Below, piece by piece: positions 41,556-52,359 of a stretch of DNA of 64,000 nucleotides; within the stretch, counting starts at the first letter, position 1; each line of letters opens with the position of its first letter. The stretch comes from Pseudochelatococcus lubricantis (GTDB taxonomy: Bacteria > Pseudomonadota > Alphaproteobacteria > Rhizobiales > Beijerinckiaceae): assembly GCF_011762225.1 (NCBI RefSeq), contig NZ_JAASQI010000009.1, positions 1-64,000 on the forward strand, written 5' to 3'. Position numbers and translations under genes: made by a program. Below the pieces are notes generated by a model. It was not told the origin of the DNA. It made no database searches and saw only the letters and a list, made by a program, of their open reading frames with translations.

Positions 41556-42706
41556 GCGGCATCTCCGGGAGCGTGGTTGGGATCGAGCGCACTGTCGGGA
41601 TCGAACCGGTCGATCCAGATGGCGAAGCCCACCGCCGGCACAGGACCCGGCGCGCCGAGATGGGTGAGCAGGCTGTCGTAGCGGCCGCCGCCCAGAATCG
41701 GGCGTGTGTCGGGCCGGGCGCCATCGTGCATCTCGACGATGAAGCCGGTGTAGTAGTCGAGGTTGCGCGCGAAGCCCGCGGCAAAGGTGATGGCACCGAC
41801 ATCGAGCCCGCGCGCGGCGATGAAGCCGGTGCGCGCCTCGAACGAATCGAGCGCGGCGTCGAGATCGAGCCCCGCATCGCCCGCCAGCGCCCGGACGGCG
41901 CTCGCGGCGCTGTCGGGATCGCTTTCGATGGCGAGATAGCGGTCGAGCACGCCGCGCTGCACTGCGGTGAGGTCGCCGCCGTTGCGGTCGGCCGCATGCG
42001 CGAGGAAGCGCTCGGCGATCTCGCCCGCCGAGCGTCCGCCGACGCTGCTGATGCCGGCGATCGACAACACGTCCTCCACGAAGGCGCGGGCGGCGGTGGG
42101 GTCCTGCCCTTCCAGCGCGGCGAGCAGGCCGCCGTGGTTGGCGGCGGAAGGATTGCCCGCGCCGTTGCCGCTGTCCGGCGCGCGCCCCTCGGAGACGGCC
42201 CGCAGGATGCGCCGGCGCTGCAGCGGCGAGACGGCCAGCGCATCGAGCAGCGCGTTGAGGAGGCCGATGTCGCCCATGCGCACGGAAGGCTGCGCGACAC
42301 CGAGCCCGGTCAGCGCCTCGAAGCCGAGCGCCACGATTTCCGCATCCGCCGCCTCGCGGTCGAGGCGGCCGAACGATTCGACGCCGCCCTGCGGAAACTC
42401 GCCCGCCCGCCCGGCGCGCTGCCGGAACACCGGCCCGAGATAGCTGAAGGAGGCCACGCCCCCGGCCTCGCGCTCGGCGAGGTAGTCGCGGCTGACCGGG
42501 ATGGTGTAGTCGGGCCGCAGGCACAGCTCGTTGCCGTCCGCATCCTGCGTCAGGAACATATGGCGGCGGATATCCTCGCCCGAGAGGTCGAGGAACACGT
42601 CGACCGGCTGCAGCACGGAGGGCTCGATGCGCCGGTAGCCCTCACGCGCGAAAAGCGCGAGCAGGGCGTCGGCGCGGCCGGCGGCCTTTTCGGATGCGTG
42701 TGTCAT
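41552..42706 (-). CDS. hisZ: ATP phosphoribosyltransferase regulatory subunit
   Basis: HisZ is a HisRS-like protein that activates HisG and carries histidine feedback. It shows [48 protein letters not shown] (class II motif 2 remnants) and [28 protein letters not shown] near the end, but no anticodon-binding domain. Stop and hisG start overlap by four bases; hisS lies 42 bases upstream. Confidence 0.95.
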   Translation of the reverse strand: MTHASEKAAGRADALLALFAREGYRRIEPSVLQPVDVFLDLSGEDIRRHMFLTQDADGNELCLRPDYTIPVSRDYLAEREAGGVASFSYLGPVFRQRAGRAGEFPQGGVESFGRLDREAADAEIVALGFEALTGLGVAQPSVRMGDIGLLNALLDALAVSPLQRRRILRAVSEGRAPDSGNGAGNPSAANHGGLLAALEGQDPTAARAFVEDVLSIAGISSVGGRSAGEIAERFLAHAADRNGGDLTAVQRGVLDRYLAIESDPDSAASAVRALAGDAGLDLDAALDSFEARTGFIAARGLDVGAITFAAGFARNLDYYTGFIVEMHDGARPDTRPILGGGRYDSLLTHLGAPGPVPAVGFAIWIDRFDPDSALDPNHAPGDAA

Positions 42707-42748
42707 GCTGTCTGCCCTTCCGCCCTTCCCCGGGTTGCCCTGCCTCGC

Positions 42749-44272
42749 TCAGCCCTGCCGGGCACCGAGGACGCCGCGCACGGCCTCGACCAGGTCCGCC
42801 TCCGGCACCGAGAACTGCGCCAGACGCTGGGCCTTGTAGGCGGCATTGTCGAGTTCACGCGCCGCGTCCGCCTGCTCGGCGCCCGCGACGAGGTCCTTGA
42901 TCTGCACGGTGCCCTGCGCGCGCTCGTCCGAGCCCTGGATGACGACGCACGGGCTGTTGCGCCGGTCGGCGTATTTCATCTGAGCGCGCATGCCCGCGCC
43001 GCCGAGGTATAGCTCCGCCCGGATGCCGGCGCCGCGCAGGCGGCTGACGAGGCCGTGGTAATGGGCTATCTCGCCGCGGTCGAGCACCAGCACCACCACC
43101 GGGCCGACGTGGTCAGTGTCGCGCGCGATGGGACTGTCGATGATCTTGAGCGCCGCGAGAAGCCGCGACACGCCGATGGAGAAGCCGGTCGCGGGCACGG
43201 CCTCGCCCCGGAAGCGGGCGACGAGGCCATCGTAGCGGCCGCCGCCGGCCACGGAGCCGAAGCGTACCGGCTGGCCGTCATCGCCGGCGATGGTGAAGGT
43301 GAGTTCCGCCTCGTAGACGGGGCCGGTGTAGTATTCCAGCCCGCGCACCACGGCGGGGTCGATCTGCACGCGCCCGTCGTCGTATCCGGCCGCCGCCACC
43401 AGCGCCGCGATCTCGCGCAACTCTGCGACGCCCTCGATACCGCGCGCGGAGCCTTCCACCACCTTCTCCAGATTGGCGAGCGTCGAAGCAGCATCCGTGC
43501 CGCGCGCCTGCGTGAAGGCGAGTACGCGGGCGATCTGGTCCGCGTCCAGCCCGGCGCCTTTGGTGAAGTCGCCGCTTTCGTCCTTGCGTCCCTCGCCGAG
43601 CAGCAGCGCGACGCCTTCCGCGCCGAGCCGGTCGAGCTTGTCGATGGCGCGCAGCACGACGAGGCGGCGGGCGGCATGCGCGTCGTCGCTGAGGCCGATG
43701 GCCTCCAGCACGCCGTCGAGCACCTTGCGGTTGTTGATCTTCACCGCGTAGTCGCCGCGCGCGATGCCGACCTTTTCCAGCGTGTCCGCCGCCATCATGC
43801 AGATTTCCGCATCCGCCGAAACCGATGGCGCGCCGACGGTGTCCGCGTCGAACTGCATGAACTGGCGGAAGCGTCCCGGCCCCGGCTTTTCGTTACGGAA
43901 CACCCAGCCAGCGCGATAGCTGCGGAAGGGCTTCGGCAGCGTGTCGTAGTTCTCCGCCACATGGCGGGCGAGAGGGGCCGTCAGATCGTAGCGCAGCGAC
44001 AGCCATTGCTCGTCGTCGTCCTGAAACGAGAACACGCCTTCGTTGGGCCGGTCCTGATCCGGCAGGAACTTGCCCAGCGCGTCGGTGTATTCGATGAAGG
44101 GCGTTTCCAGCGCGTCGAAGCCGTAAAGGGTGTAGACTTCGCGGATGTGGGCGAGCATGCGCTCCGTCGCGGCGATATCGGCGGGGCCACGGTCGGCGAA
44201 GCCACGCGGCTGGCGGGCCAGAAGCCCTGGCGACTGGGGTTTTTGCGGTTTATGGTTCTGCGACCCGGACAT
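42749..44272 (-). CDS. hisS: Histidine--tRNA ligase
   Basis: This class II synthetase (507 aa) has [18 protein letters not shown] (motif 2 region), [47 protein letters not shown] and the [12 protein letters not shown] motif 3 segment, followed by the anticodon domain. The GPGR and insert pattern fits the distinct alphaproteobacterial HisRS type, whose tRNA-His lacks the extra G-1; that trait cannot be tested here. It leads the hisS-hisZ-hisG operon. Confidence 0.97.
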   Translation of the reverse strand: MSGSQNHKPQKPQSPGLLARQPRGFADRGPADIAATERMLAHIREVYTLYGFDALETPFIEYTDALGKFLPDQDRPNEGVFSFQDDDEQWLSLRYDLTAPLARHVAENYDTLPKPFRSYRAGWVFRNEKPGPGRFRQFMQFDADTVGAPSVSADAEICMMAADTLEKVGIARGDYAVKINNRKVLDGVLEAIGLSDDAHAARRLVVLRAIDKLDRLGAEGVALLLGEGRKDESGDFTKGAGLDADQIARVLAFTQARGTDAASTLANLEKVVEGSARGIEGVAELREIAALVAAAGYDDGRVQIDPAVVRGLEYYTGPVYEAELTFTIAGDDGQPVRFGSVAGGGRYDGLVARFRGEAVPATGFSIGVSRLLAALKIIDSPIARDTDHVGPVVVLVLDRGEIAHYHGLVSRLRGAGIRAELYLGGAGMRAQMKYADRRNSPCVVIQGSDERAQGTVQIKDLVAGAEQADAARELDNAAYKAQRLAQFSVPEADLVEAVRGVLGARQG

Positions 44273-44329
44273 GGCAGGCGGTACGTTCCATATTGAAAGA
44301 ATGAGAAAGGCTGTAGCGCAGCGATGCGC

Positions 44330-45604
44330 TCAAGTCACGCGCGCAATCGCCCGCCAGCCGATGTCGGAGCGCGAAAAGCCTTCCGGCCAGTCGATGGCTC
44401 GCACGGCCTCGTAGGCGCGTGCCTGGGCTTCCCCGATGGTGGGCGCGAGCGCGGTGACATTGAGCACCCGCCCCCCGTTCGCCTCGATATGGCCATCCAC
44501 CGCGCGTGTGCCGGCGTGGAATACCGTCACGCCCTCGATCGCCTCCGCCGCCTCGATGTTGCGGATGCGGCTGCCCTTCTCGACCGCGCCGGGATAGCCG
44601 CGCGCCGCCAGCACCACGGTGAGCGCGGCATCGTCGCTCCACCTGACCGAGGCTTCCGCCAGCCGCCCCTCGACGGTGGCGAGGAACAGGGCGACGATGT
44701 CCGCGCGCAGGCGCGGCATCAGCACCTGGCACTCCGGGTCGCCGAAACGGGCGTTGTATTCGATGAGCCTCGGCCCGTCCGCGCCGATCATCAGCCCCGC
44801 GTAGAGAACGCCCCTGTAGGGCGTGCCGCGCGCCTTGAGGCCGGCGACGGTGGGATTGATGATCTCGCGCATGACGCGCTCGGCAACCGCAGGCGTCACC
44901 ACCGGCGCGGGGGAATACGCGCCCATGCCGCCGGTGTTGGGGCCGGTGTCGCCGTCGAAGGCGCGTTTATGATCCTGCGCGGAGCCGAATGGAATGGCGG
45001 TTTCGCCGTCGCTGAGCGCGAAGAAGCTCGCTTCCTCGCCGGGGAGGAAATCCTCGATGACGACGGCCGCGCCCGCCACGCCGAAGACGCCGGAGAACAC
45101 GGTACGCACCGCTTCCTCCGCCTGCTCCACAGTTTCCGCCACCACGACGCCCTTGCCGGCCGCCAGCCCGTCCGCCTTCACCACCACGGGCGCGCCGTGC
45201 CTGCGCACGTAGGCGAGGGCGGGTTCCGCCTCCGTGAAACGCGCATAGGCGGCGGTGGGAATGCCGAACTCGTCGCACAGTTCCTTGGTGAAGCTCTTGG
45301 AGCCTTCGAGCTGCGCCGGAATCCTGCGCGGGCCGAAGGCGGGGATGCCGGCCGCCGCGAGGTCGTCCACGATGCCGGCCACCAGCGGCGCTTCCGGCCC
45401 CACGACGACGAGACCGATGGCGTTCTCGCGGCAGAAGGCGACGACGGCCGCGTGATCGGTGATGTCGAGCGCGACATTCGTGCCGACCTGCGCGGTGCCC
45501 GGATTGCCGGGCGCGATGAACAGCTTCCCCGTGAGCGGGCTCTCGGCGATGGCCCACGCCAGCGCGTGCTCCCGCCCGCCGGCTCCCAGCAGCAGTATGT
45601 TCAT
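44330..45604 (-). CDS. purD: Phosphoribosylamine--glycine ligase
   Basis: PurD makes GAR in purine synthesis (424 aa). It starts [23 protein letters not shown] and contains [48 protein letters not shown]-grasp [15 protein letters not shown] and the C-terminal [14 protein letters not shown] lies six bases before ATG 45604. The frame is open far upstream, antisense to xseA, but this is only a shadow. It is divergent from xseA. Confidence 0.97.
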   Translation of the reverse strand: MNILLLGAGGREHALAWAIAESPLTGKLFIAPGNPGTAQVGTNVALDITDHAAVVAFCRENAIGLVVVGPEAPLVAGIVDDLAAAGIPAFGPRRIPAQLEGSKSFTKELCDEFGIPTAAYARFTEAEPALAYVRRHGAPVVVKADGLAAGKGVVVAETVEQAEEAVRTVFSGVFGVAGAAVVIEDFLPGEEASFFALSDGETAIPFGSAQDHKRAFDGDTGPNTGGMGAYSPAPVVTPAVAERVMREIINPTVAGLKARGTPYRGVLYAGLMIGADGPRLIEYNARFGDPECQVLMPRLRADIVALFLATVEGRLAEASVRWSDDAALTVVLAARGYPGAVEKGSRIRNIEAAEAIEGVTVFHAGTRAVDGHIEANGGRVLNVTALAPTIGEAQARAYEAVRAIDWPEGFSRSDIGWRAIARVT

Positions 45605-45715
45605 CCGGCGCTCCATACCTTGAATGTTCTCCATATCAGGGGCGCGTTTAGCACGCCTCATGGCGGTGCGCCATATGCAGATGACGCGCCGCGCGCCTTC
45701 CCTTAAGGTGGGCGC

Positions 45716-47326
45716 ATGAATCGCAAGCCCGCCGATACCGAACCCGTCACCAACGCGCCGGAGTGGACTGTCTCCTCGCTGTCCGGCGCGCTGAAGCGCA
45801 CGCTGGAGGACGCCTTCGGGCACGTGCGCCTGCGCGGCGAGGTCACCGGCTATCGCGGGCCGCATTCCTCGGGCCACGCCTATTTCGGGCTCAAGGACGA
45901 GGGCGCGCGCATCGACGCCGTCATCTGGAAGGGCGTTTTCCAGAAGCTCAGGATCCGCCCCGAGGAGGGCATGGAGGTGATCGCCGTCGGGCGCGTCACG
46001 ACCTTCCCGGCTTCCTCGCGCTACCAGATCGTCATCGAGAGCCTGGAGCCGGCGGGCGTCGGCGCGCTGATGGCCATTCTGGAGGAACGACGCAGGAAAC
46101 TCGCGGCCGAGGGGCTGTTCGACGAATCGCGCAAGCGGCCGCTGCCGTTCCTGCCCGAGGTCATCGGCGTGGTGACGTCGCCCACAGGTGCGGTGATCCG
46201 CGATATCCTGCATCGGCTCGCCGACCGTTTTCCCCGCCGGGTGCTGGTGTGGCCTGTCCGGGTGCAGGGGGAGACGAGCGCCGCCGAGGTGGCGGCGGCG
46301 ATTCGCGGCTTCAACGCACTGCCGCGGGCCATGAACGGCCCAACCGGCCCCGTGCCGCGACCGGATGTGCTGATCGTGGCGCGCGGCGGCGGTTCGCTGG
46401 AGGACCTTTGGTCGTTCAACGAGGAAGTCGTCGTGCGGGCGGCAGCGGAAAGCGCCATCCCGCTCGTCTCCGCCATCGGCCACGAGACGGACTGGACGCT
46501 GATCGATCTCGCGGCGGATTTGCGTGCCCCCACGCCCACGGCGGCAGCCGAAAAGGTGGTGCCGGTGCGGCTCGATCTGCTGGCGGCGATAGCCGATCTT
46601 GCCCGCCGCCATCGCGGTGCGATGATGCGCCTGGGCGAGAGGCGGGCGAGCGACCTGCGGGCGCTGACGCGCGCGCTGCCCTCCGCCGATAATCTGCTCG
46701 CCGGGGCGCGCCAGCGTCTCGATCTCGCCGGCGGGCGGCTGGTGCACATGCTCGGCGCGGGCGTGCGCCGCCACGAGGCGCGGCTGGCGGCGGCAGGCCA
46801 GAAACTCGCGCGCCTGTCGCCACTCGTATTGCTGGAGCGTGCGCGGGCGCGCTGGGCCACGGCGGCGCAGGGGCTCGGCCGTGGCTTCGCCCATGGCATC
46901 GAGCGGCGGGCGGCAATCCTGACGCGAGCGGTATCGCGCCTGTCGCTCCAGCCGCTGCGGCTGCGGGCGGAGGCGGGCCGCGAGCGGTTGACAATTGCGG
47001 GGACAAGGCTCGCCAACGCCCGTGCCGCAAGGCTCGCGGCGGAGAGGGCGCGGGTCGACAACCTGTGGAAACTGGTGGAAAGCCTCAGCCACAAGGGCGT
47101 GCTGGCGCGCGGCTACGCCATCGTGCTCGACAGCGAGGGCCACACGGTGCGCACGCGCGCGGCGGTGTCGGAGGGCATGGCGCTCGAACTCGTGTTCGCG
47201 GACGGCAAGGTGGGCGCCACCGCGCAGGGCGAGGGCGCGCAGCCCGCCACACGCGGGCGCAAGCGCAAATCCGACGCCGCCGCGCCGCCGCCTGTCCAGC
47301 CCACGCTCTTCGGTGGCGGCGAATGA
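45716..47326 (+). CDS. xseA: Exodeoxyribonuclease VII large subunit
   Basis: XseA with XseB degrades single-stranded DNA to short pieces. The 536-residue protein has the N-terminal OB domain ([27 protein letters not shown]), then [54 protein letters not shown] and [17 protein letters not shown], which are catalytic-domain hallmarks. A long coiled coil follows. AAGGTGG lies before the ATG. xseA next to DUF2093 and lpxK is standard. Confidence 0.97.
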   Translation: MNRKPADTEPVTNAPEWTVSSLSGALKRTLEDAFGHVRLRGEVTGYRGPHSSGHAYFGLKDEGARIDAVIWKGVFQKLRIRPEEGMEVIAVGRVTTFPASSRYQIVIESLEPAGVGALMAILEERRRKLAAEGLFDESRKRPLPFLPEVIGVVTSPTGAVIRDILHRLADRFPRRVLVWPVRVQGETSAAEVAAAIRGFNALPRAMNGPTGPVPRPDVLIVARGGGSLEDLWSFNEEVVVRAAAESAIPLVSAIGHETDWTLIDLAADLRAPTPTAAAEKVVPVRLDLLAAIADLARRHRGAMMRLGERRASDLRALTRALPSADNLLAGARQRLDLAGGRLVHMLGAGVRRHEARLAAAGQKLARLSPLVLLERARARWATAAQGLGRGFAHGIERRAAILTRAVSRLSLQPLRLRAEAGRERLTIAGTRLANARAARLAAERARVDNLWKLVESLSHKGVLARGYAIVLDSEGHTVRTRAAVSEGMALELVFADGKVGATAQGEGAQPATRGRKRKSDAAAPPPVQPTLFGGGE

Positions 47327-47457
47327 TATGCGCAAATGATATGCGATTGACGCATAGCCGGCGAATGAGCGTATACTACCACGGCGGACTAGAATCTGTC
47401 GTGTTTATGTCGAAACAGGACAGATTCTCGATTCCTTAATTTTGAGCGAATTCTGAT

Positions 47458-47481
47458 CGATCAGATGATTCCATCTGATCG
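47458..47481. repeat. Palindromic intergenic repeat after xseA
   Basis: CGATCAGATG and CATCTGATCG form a perfect ten-pair hairpin with an ATTC loop, followed by GGAACGCGCTCTAG. The surrounding AT-rich block (about 47395-47495) looks like the short palindromic repeats found in many intergenic places in Hyphomicrobiales. Without a genome search the copy number is unknown. Confidence 0.55.
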
Positions 47482-47505
47482 GAACGCGCTCTAGCCAGAA
47501 TTGCT

Positions 47506-47766
47506 ATGAAAGACAGCATCATGAATCGACACGATCATCGCTTCCCGGCCGGCGGCGAAGCCTCCGTCCAGTATCTGGACGGCGATTTCCGCGTCGTGCG
47601 GCCCGGTACCTTCGTGCGCTGCGCGGTGACGGGCAAGGTCATTCCGCTCGACGACCTGCGTTACTGGAACGTGGATCTGCAGGAAGCCTACGCCTCGCCG
47701 GAAGCCGTGCGCCAGCGTCTTGTCGGGCTGGGGAAAATCGGCGGAAAGCAGACGCCGCCGGCCTGA
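47506..47766 (+). CDS. DUF2093 protein
   Basis: The 86-residue protein contains GGEASVQYLDGDFRVVRPGTFVRCAVTGKVIPLDDLRYWNVDLQEAYASPEA, the DUF2093 pattern. Its function is unknown. It lies regularly between xseA and lpxK in Hyphomicrobiales. ATG 47506 and ATG 47521 (MNRHDHR) are both possible; the second has GAAAGA upstream and a more typical family N-terminus. It converges with lpxK. Confidence 0.85.
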   Translation: MKDSIMNRHDHRFPAGGEASVQYLDGDFRVVRPGTFVRCAVTGKVIPLDDLRYWNVDLQEAYASPEAVRQRLVGLGKIGGKQTPPA

Positions 47767-47779
47767 TCGACGGTCCTTC

Positions 47780-48844
47780 TCAGGTGCCGGTGTCGAGCAG
47801 CGGCGCCGAGGGCTCCGGCAGGGCGCGTGCGAGATACGCGCGCAGGCCGTCTTCATCGTCGAAGACGACCTCGACCGGCAGCACGGCCATCGAGGCGCGC
47901 AGGTGCGGTGCGGCGGTGAGGGCGAGAAGGCGCACGGCGTCCTTCTCCGTCGTCACCGGAAGCAGGTCGTTCCGCAGGGCCTCGTCCTCCAGCGCCGCGA
48001 TCTGCGCGGGCGTGAAGGGAGCGTGGTCGGGAAAGGCCTTGCGCTGCACGATCTCCGCGCCGATTTTCTCCAGCGTATCGAAGAATTTTTCCGGCCGCCC
48101 GATCCCGGCGAACGCCAGCACGCGCCTGCCCCGCACGAGGCGGGCGGCGTCCGCGTCCGCCTCCAGATGCGCGGCGAACACCGGCTTGCCCATCGCGGCG
48201 GCGGCGGCGATGACGCGGTCGCCTGCCGTGCCGCTGCCGATGACGATCAGCGCGTCGACGTGGGGCAACTGCTGCGCCAGCGGCGCGCGCAGAGGGCCGG
48301 CGGGAATGCACAGGCCATTGCCGATGCCGGTCTGCGCGTCGACCACGGCGAAGCTCAGCGTCCGGGAAATGGAGGGGTTCTGCAGGCCGTCGTCCATGAT
48401 CACGACATCCGGCCGCACGCCCCCGTCCGCCAGCAGCGCGTCGAGCCCCGCCCGTCTGTCGCGCGCCACCATGACGGGTGCGTAACGGGCGAGGAGCAGC
48501 GGCTCGTCGCCGACATCGACATGGGTATACTCCGTCGCCGGTTCGTCGTGCGGGTCGTCATGGCCGAGCAGCAGCGGGCCGCGCTGCCGGCCGCCGTAGC
48601 CGCGCGTGAGGAAAGCGATGCCATGGCCGAGCGCCGCGAGGCGCCGCGCGAGAGCGATGGCCGTAGGCGTCTTGCCCGCGCCGCCGGCGGTGAAATTGCC
48701 CACGCAGATGACGGGCTTGCCCGGCACAGCGCCCGCGAGGCGCATACGCCGGGAGGTGATCGTGCCGTAAACCGCGCCCACAGGCTGGAGACAGCGGGCG
48801 GCGAAGGTGGGTGTGGAAGGCCACCAGAAATCAGGGGCACGCAT
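47780..48844 (-). CDS. lpxK: Tetraacyldisaccharide 4'-kinase
   Basis: LpxK phosphorylates the lipid A precursor at the inner membrane. The 354-residue protein starts MRAPDFWWPS, contains the P-loop NFTAGGAGKTPT, LTRGYGG, the MDDGLQNPSI metal site and VTTEKDAVRL. A GGAT ribosome site precedes ATG 48844; ATG 48862 is a weaker choice. It lies downstream of waaA on the minus strand, 91 bases apart. Confidence 0.95.
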   Translation of the reverse strand: MRAPDFWWPSTPTFAARCLQPVGAVYGTITSRRMRLAGAVPGKPVICVGNFTAGGAGKTPTAIALARRLAALGHGIAFLTRGYGGRQRGPLLLGHDDPHDEPATEYTHVDVGDEPLLLARYAPVMVARDRRAGLDALLADGGVRPDVVIMDDGLQNPSISRTLSFAVVDAQTGIGNGLCIPAGPLRAPLAQQLPHVDALIVIGSGTAGDRVIAAAAAMGKPVFAAHLEADADAARLVRGRRVLAFAGIGRPEKFFDTLEKIGAEIVQRKAFPDHAPFTPAQIAALEDEALRNDLLPVTTEKDAVRLLALTAAPHLRASMAVLPVEVVFDDEDGLRAYLARALPEPSAPLLDTGT

Positions 48845-48935
48845 CGCGGTATCCTTTCCCAAGCGCGGCCGTTTCGCGCATCTCGCCCGCTCACAACGGC
48901 CGGCCAGGCACGCCGGTTCCGGCCATCGGCCCCTT

Positions 48936-50228
48936 TTATCGCGCGATCAGATGCATGTGCAGGATGTAGGGATCGATCGCCCGCATGGTGGTTTCCACGG
49001 CCCCGCCCAGCGCATTGACGGTGCTGGCGGCGGCCCGTGCCATCGCCCGCGCGCGCGACGGCTGGGAGAGGAGCGTGTAGACCGCCTCGGCCAGCCCATG
49101 GGCGTCGTCGACGCGCCATGCCGCCTGCGCGTCGTCGAGCGTGCGGTAGACGTCCGCGAAATTGCGCACGTGGGGCCCATGCACGATGGCCGTCCCGAGC
49201 TTCGCCGGCTCGATGGGATTCTGCCCGCCGTGGGGTACGAGCGAGCCGCCGATGAAGGCGACGGGCGCCAGCCGGAAGAACAGGCCGAGTTCGCCGATCG
49301 TGTCCGCGACATGCACCGCGAGATGCCGCTCCGGCAGGGTGCCGGCGGAGCGCAGACCTGCCGGCAGGCCGCGCGCGCCTGCAAGCGCCGCGATGTCCGC
49401 GCCGCGCTCGGGGTGGCGCGGCACGATGATGGTCAGCAGGTCGGGATGGGTCGGCTGCAGCAGTGCGTGGGCCTGCAGCACGAGATCGTCCTCGCCGGGA
49501 TGCGTGCTGGCGGCGATCCACACCGGGCGCTCGCCGACGATGGCCGACAGCGTCGCCACGGTCGCCGGGTTCGCCGGCGGCGCGGGGACGTCGTACTTGA
49601 TGTTGCCGGCGACCACGACGCGCGGCGCGCCGAGGCGTTCCAGTCGTTCGCCGTCCGCCGCCGACTGCGCGAGGCAGAGGTCGAAGTGCTGCAGCATGGC
49701 GCTCGCCGTGGCGGGAAGCCGCTGCCAGCGGCGGAACGAGCGCTCGGACATGCGCGCGTTCAGCAGCAGCGCCGGGATGCCCCTGTCCCTGATCCCGACC
49801 AGCGCGTTCGGCCAGATTTCCGATTCGGCGATCAGTACCAGATCCGGTCGCCAGTAGTCGAGGAAGCGCTCCATGTAGGCCGGCACGTCGAGCGGGACAT
49901 ACTGGTGCAGGGCGTGGCCGGGCAGGCGCGCCGCCAGCAGGCGGGCGGACGTGACGGTGCCGGAGGTGACGAGCACGGTGAAGCCTTGCCGTGTCAGCCG
50001 TTCCACGACGGGCAGGAGCGACGTCGTCTCGCCGACGCTCGCGCCATGCAGCCAGGCGAGCGGGCCGGGCGGGCGCTCGCGCCCCGGAATGCCGCGCCGC
50101 TCGCCCTGCCGGGTGCGGTCTTCCTTGCCCTTGCGGGCGCGGTAGGCCAGCATTCCGCCAAGGAGCGGCGCGAGCGCGGCGGTCGTCAGCCGGTAGACGG
50201 TCAGCGGCCAGGGAGTCCGTGCGGTCAT
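48936..50228 (-). CDS. waaA: 3-deoxy-D-manno-octulosonic acid transferase
   Basis: WaaA (KdtA) adds Kdo to lipid IVA. Features of the 430-residue protein are an N-terminal membrane anchor, WLHGASVGE (catalytic Glu), TSGTVTSA, YVPLDVPAYMERFLDYWRPDLVLIAESEIWPNAL, AASTHPGEDDLVL, RHPERGADI and FIGGSLVPHGGQNPIEPA. ATG 50228 (MTARTPWPL) matches the family; the upstream ATG 50300 does not. With lpxK, DUF374 and cysQ-like genes it forms an envelope cluster. Confidence 0.95.
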   Translation of the reverse strand: MTARTPWPLTVYRLTTAALAPLLGGMLAYRARKGKEDRTRQGERRGIPGRERPPGPLAWLHGASVGETTSLLPVVERLTRQGFTVLVTSGTVTSARLLAARLPGHALHQYVPLDVPAYMERFLDYWRPDLVLIAESEIWPNALVGIRDRGIPALLLNARMSERSFRRWQRLPATASAMLQHFDLCLAQSAADGERLERLGAPRVVVAGNIKYDVPAPPANPATVATLSAIVGERPVWIAASTHPGEDDLVLQAHALLQPTHPDLLTIIVPRHPERGADIAALAGARGLPAGLRSAGTLPERHLAVHVADTIGELGLFFRLAPVAFIGGSLVPHGGQNPIEPAKLGTAIVHGPHVRNFADVYRTLDDAQAAWRVDDAHGLAEAVYTLLSQPSRARAMARAAASTVNALGGAVETTMRAIDPYILHMHLIAR

Positions 50229-50389
50229 GGGGCCGGCTCCGCCCGGCGGAAGGCGTCCCGCCCGCAAAAGGGAAGGGAGGTGCGCCGACGCCCGCTCCAT
50301 ACCGGAATGTCCTGACCTGCGCTCGTCAATTGATGTGTACTCTGGTCCTGAATTCAGGGATGCGGCCGCAGGGCCGCTTTCCGGGCGGG

Positions 50390-51121
50390 TTACGCCTGCC
50401 TGTGAACATCCGCGCTCACGCCGGGGTCGGCCGAGCCGACCATGGCATACGCGCGCGCGTGAACGGCGTCCAGCGATTGTTCAACGTCACGGCGAATCGT
50501 CTCCAGCGCGGCCTCGTCCGCGTCGCGGGGCACGAACAGCGGTTCGCCGACCACCATGGCGATGCGTCCGAACGGCAGGCCGATGGAGGCATGGTCCCAG
50601 CTTCTGAAGTCGAGCCGCCGGCTGGACACCACCGCGATCGGCACGATCGGCCGCCCGGACATGCGCGCGAGCAGCACGATGCCCGGGCCGCAGCGGCGGG
50701 AAACCTTCGGGATATCGGCTGTCAGCACCACCAGCTCGCCACCCCCCAGCGCCTTCAGGAGTTCCCGCAGCGCCGCGACGCCGCCCTTCTCGTGCATGCG
50801 CGCCCGCTCGCGCGCGCCCGAGCCGCGGATGGCGCGGATGCCGAGGCGCTGCAGGGCGAGCGCGTTGAACTCGCCGTCGCCGTGGCGCGACACCAGTGCC
50901 GCCGCCGGGTCCTGCGGGCGGCGGGCGAAGGGCACCATGAAATGCTGGCCGTGCCACATGGCGACGATCACCGGCATCAGCCCGCCCGCCTTCTCGTAGA
51001 GGTCCGGCGGGTGGGTGACGGTGCGGCTCGTGGCGCGCACGAGGCGCAGATAGCCGGCGAGCAGGGCGCCGAGCGTCGCCTGCACCGGGCGGGAGCGGAC
51101 GATCCGCTTCAACAGCGCCAT
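50390..51121 (-). CDS. DUF374 lysophospholipid acyltransferase family protein
   Basis: The 243-residue protein has MWHGQHFMVPFA (acyltransferase HxxxxD-like block in this family), SRHGDGEFNALALQRLGIRAIRGSGARERARMHEKGGVAALREL and LTADIPKVSRRCGPGIVLLARMSGRPIVPIAVVSS, typical of DUF374, related to LpxL-type acyltransferases. Its place beside waaA suggests a part in lipid A or ornithine-lipid acylation; the substrate is unknown. Confidence 0.9.
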   Translation of the reverse strand: MALLKRIVRSRPVQATLGALLAGYLRLVRATSRTVTHPPDLYEKAGGLMPVIVAMWHGQHFMVPFARRPQDPAAALVSRHGDGEFNALALQRLGIRAIRGSGARERARMHEKGGVAALRELLKALGGGELVVLTADIPKVSRRCGPGIVLLARMSGRPIVPIAVVSSRRLDFRSWDHASIGLPFGRIAMVVGEPLFVPRDADEAALETIRRDVEQSLDAVHARAYAMVGSADPGVSADVHRQA

Positions 51122-51146
51122 GATGTCGCCGTCGCCCGTCTCGCCG

Positions 51147-51380
51147 TCACGCCGTCGCGTCCGGGTCGAGCAAGCGGTGCAGATGCACGACGAAGTAACG
51201 CATGTGCGCGTTGTCGACGTTCGACTGGGACTTCGCCTTCCAGGCCGCGTGGGCTTGCGCGTAGTTCGGGTAGATGCCGACGATGTCGAGCTTGGCGAGA
51301 TCGCGGAACTCGCTACCGTCGAGATCGGTCAGCTCGCCGCCGAACACGAGGTGGAGCAACTGTTTGGGAGCGTCGGTCAT
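51147..51380 (-). CDS. DUF4170 protein
   Basis: The 77-residue protein has LLHLVFGGELTDLDG, DLAKLDIVGIYPNYAQAHAAWK and DNAHMRYFVVHLHRLLDP, the DUF4170 pattern of alphaproteobacteria. Function is unknown. It sits 25 bases before the DUF374 gene, after the cysQ-like gene, as in related genomes. The ATG at 51380 is preceded by an AG-rich ribosome site. Confidence 0.9.
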   Translation of the reverse strand: MTDAPKQLLHLVFGGELTDLDGSEFRDLAKLDIVGIYPNYAQAHAAWKAKSQSNVDNAHMRYFVVHLHRLLDPDATA

Positions 51381-51540
51381 GATGGTCTTCTGGCCCTGAC
51401 TGGAGAAGTGGAAAGCGCAAGCGCAATGATACCGGTTTGCGCCGATTTCATGGCTATCCCTGCCCGAAGATTGGCTTGCGCACAACCGGACAGAGGCGAA
51501 AAACCGGTCGTCGCCTGCTGGACGCGAACGGCTTCGCGCG

Positions 51541-52359
51541 TCATGGGGCGCCCTTCTCCCGCGCCAGCGCCGCGGCGAGGAGGGGCGCGAGCGTGCTGTT
51601 GGCGCCGATGAGGCGCCCGTGCACCGGCGCGCGGGTGTTGTAGCGCAGGCGCGCACCGTCGAGCGTGCCGAGCTGGCCGCCCGCCTCGCGCAGGATGATG
51701 TCGGCGGCGGCGATGTCCCAGTCGTGCGCGTTGGAGGAGGCGAGGCCGGCGTCGAGCGCGGCGTCCGCCACACGGGCGATGCGCAGGGCGAGCGAAGGCT
51801 CGCGCGGCATGGCGACGACGGCGTGGCCCCGCTCGCACAGCATGTCGAGCATTCCGCGCGGGCCTGCCACGCGCGCGCCCGCGATCTCCGCCTGCCGCGA
51901 TACGCCGATGGGCAGGCCGTTGCGCAGCGCGCCGGCGCCCGCGCGCGCCTCATAGCGCAAGGAGAGCGCCGGCGCCCACAGGATGCCCGCCAGCGGCTGG
52001 CCCGCATGCACGAGCGCGACGCTGACCGCCCAATCACGCGCGCCCTCCGCGAAGGCGCGCGTGCCGTCGATGGGATCGACAATCCAGACGGTGGGGCGAT
52101 CGAGGCGGGCGGAATCGTCGGCCGATTCCTCCGACAGCCAGCCCGCGTCGGGCCTGATGCGCAGCAGCGCCTCGTGCAGGAAGCGGTCGACGGCGATATC
52201 CGCCTCCGTGACGGGGGAGCGGTCGTTCTTGAGGGTGACGGCCGCGCGTGTTCGCGCCCCTTCCGTGAAGAAGGAGAGCGCGATTCGGCCCGCTTCCACG
52301 ATGGCATCCCCGACGCGGCCGAAATCTTTGTCCGTCAGGGCAGGATGCGTCTGCGACAT
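51541..52359 (-). CDS. Inositol monophosphatase family protein, CysQ-like
   Basis: The 272-residue protein has EADIAVDRFL, LSEESADD and WIVDPIDGTRAFAEG, the metal-binding motifs of the Mg2+-dependent, Li+-sensitive phosphatases, plus SNAHDWDIAAADIILREAGG. It most resembles CysQ-type 3'(2'),5'-bisphosphate nucleotidases by cluster position, but inositol phosphatase activity is possible. GGAA lies before ATG 52359. It leads the DUF4170-DUF374-waaA-lpxK series. Confidence 0.9.
   Translation of the reverse strand: MSQTHPALTDKDFGRVGDAIVEAGRIALSFFTEGARTRAAVTLKNDRSPVTEADIAVDRFLHEALLRIRPDAGWLSEESADDSARLDRPTVWIVDPIDGTRAFAEGARDWAVSVALVHAGQPLAGILWAPALSLRYEARAGAGALRNGLPIGVSRQAEIAGARVAGPRGMLDMLCERGHAVVAMPREPSLALRIARVADAALDAGLASSNAHDWDIAAADIILREAGGQLGTLDGARLRYNTRAPVHGRLIGANSTLAPLLAAALAREKGAP

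Noticed and set aside
45605..47335. Upstream extension of the purD frame
   Set aside because: It is antisense to xseA; PurD begins at the ATG 45604 with a good ribosome site and the family N-terminus.
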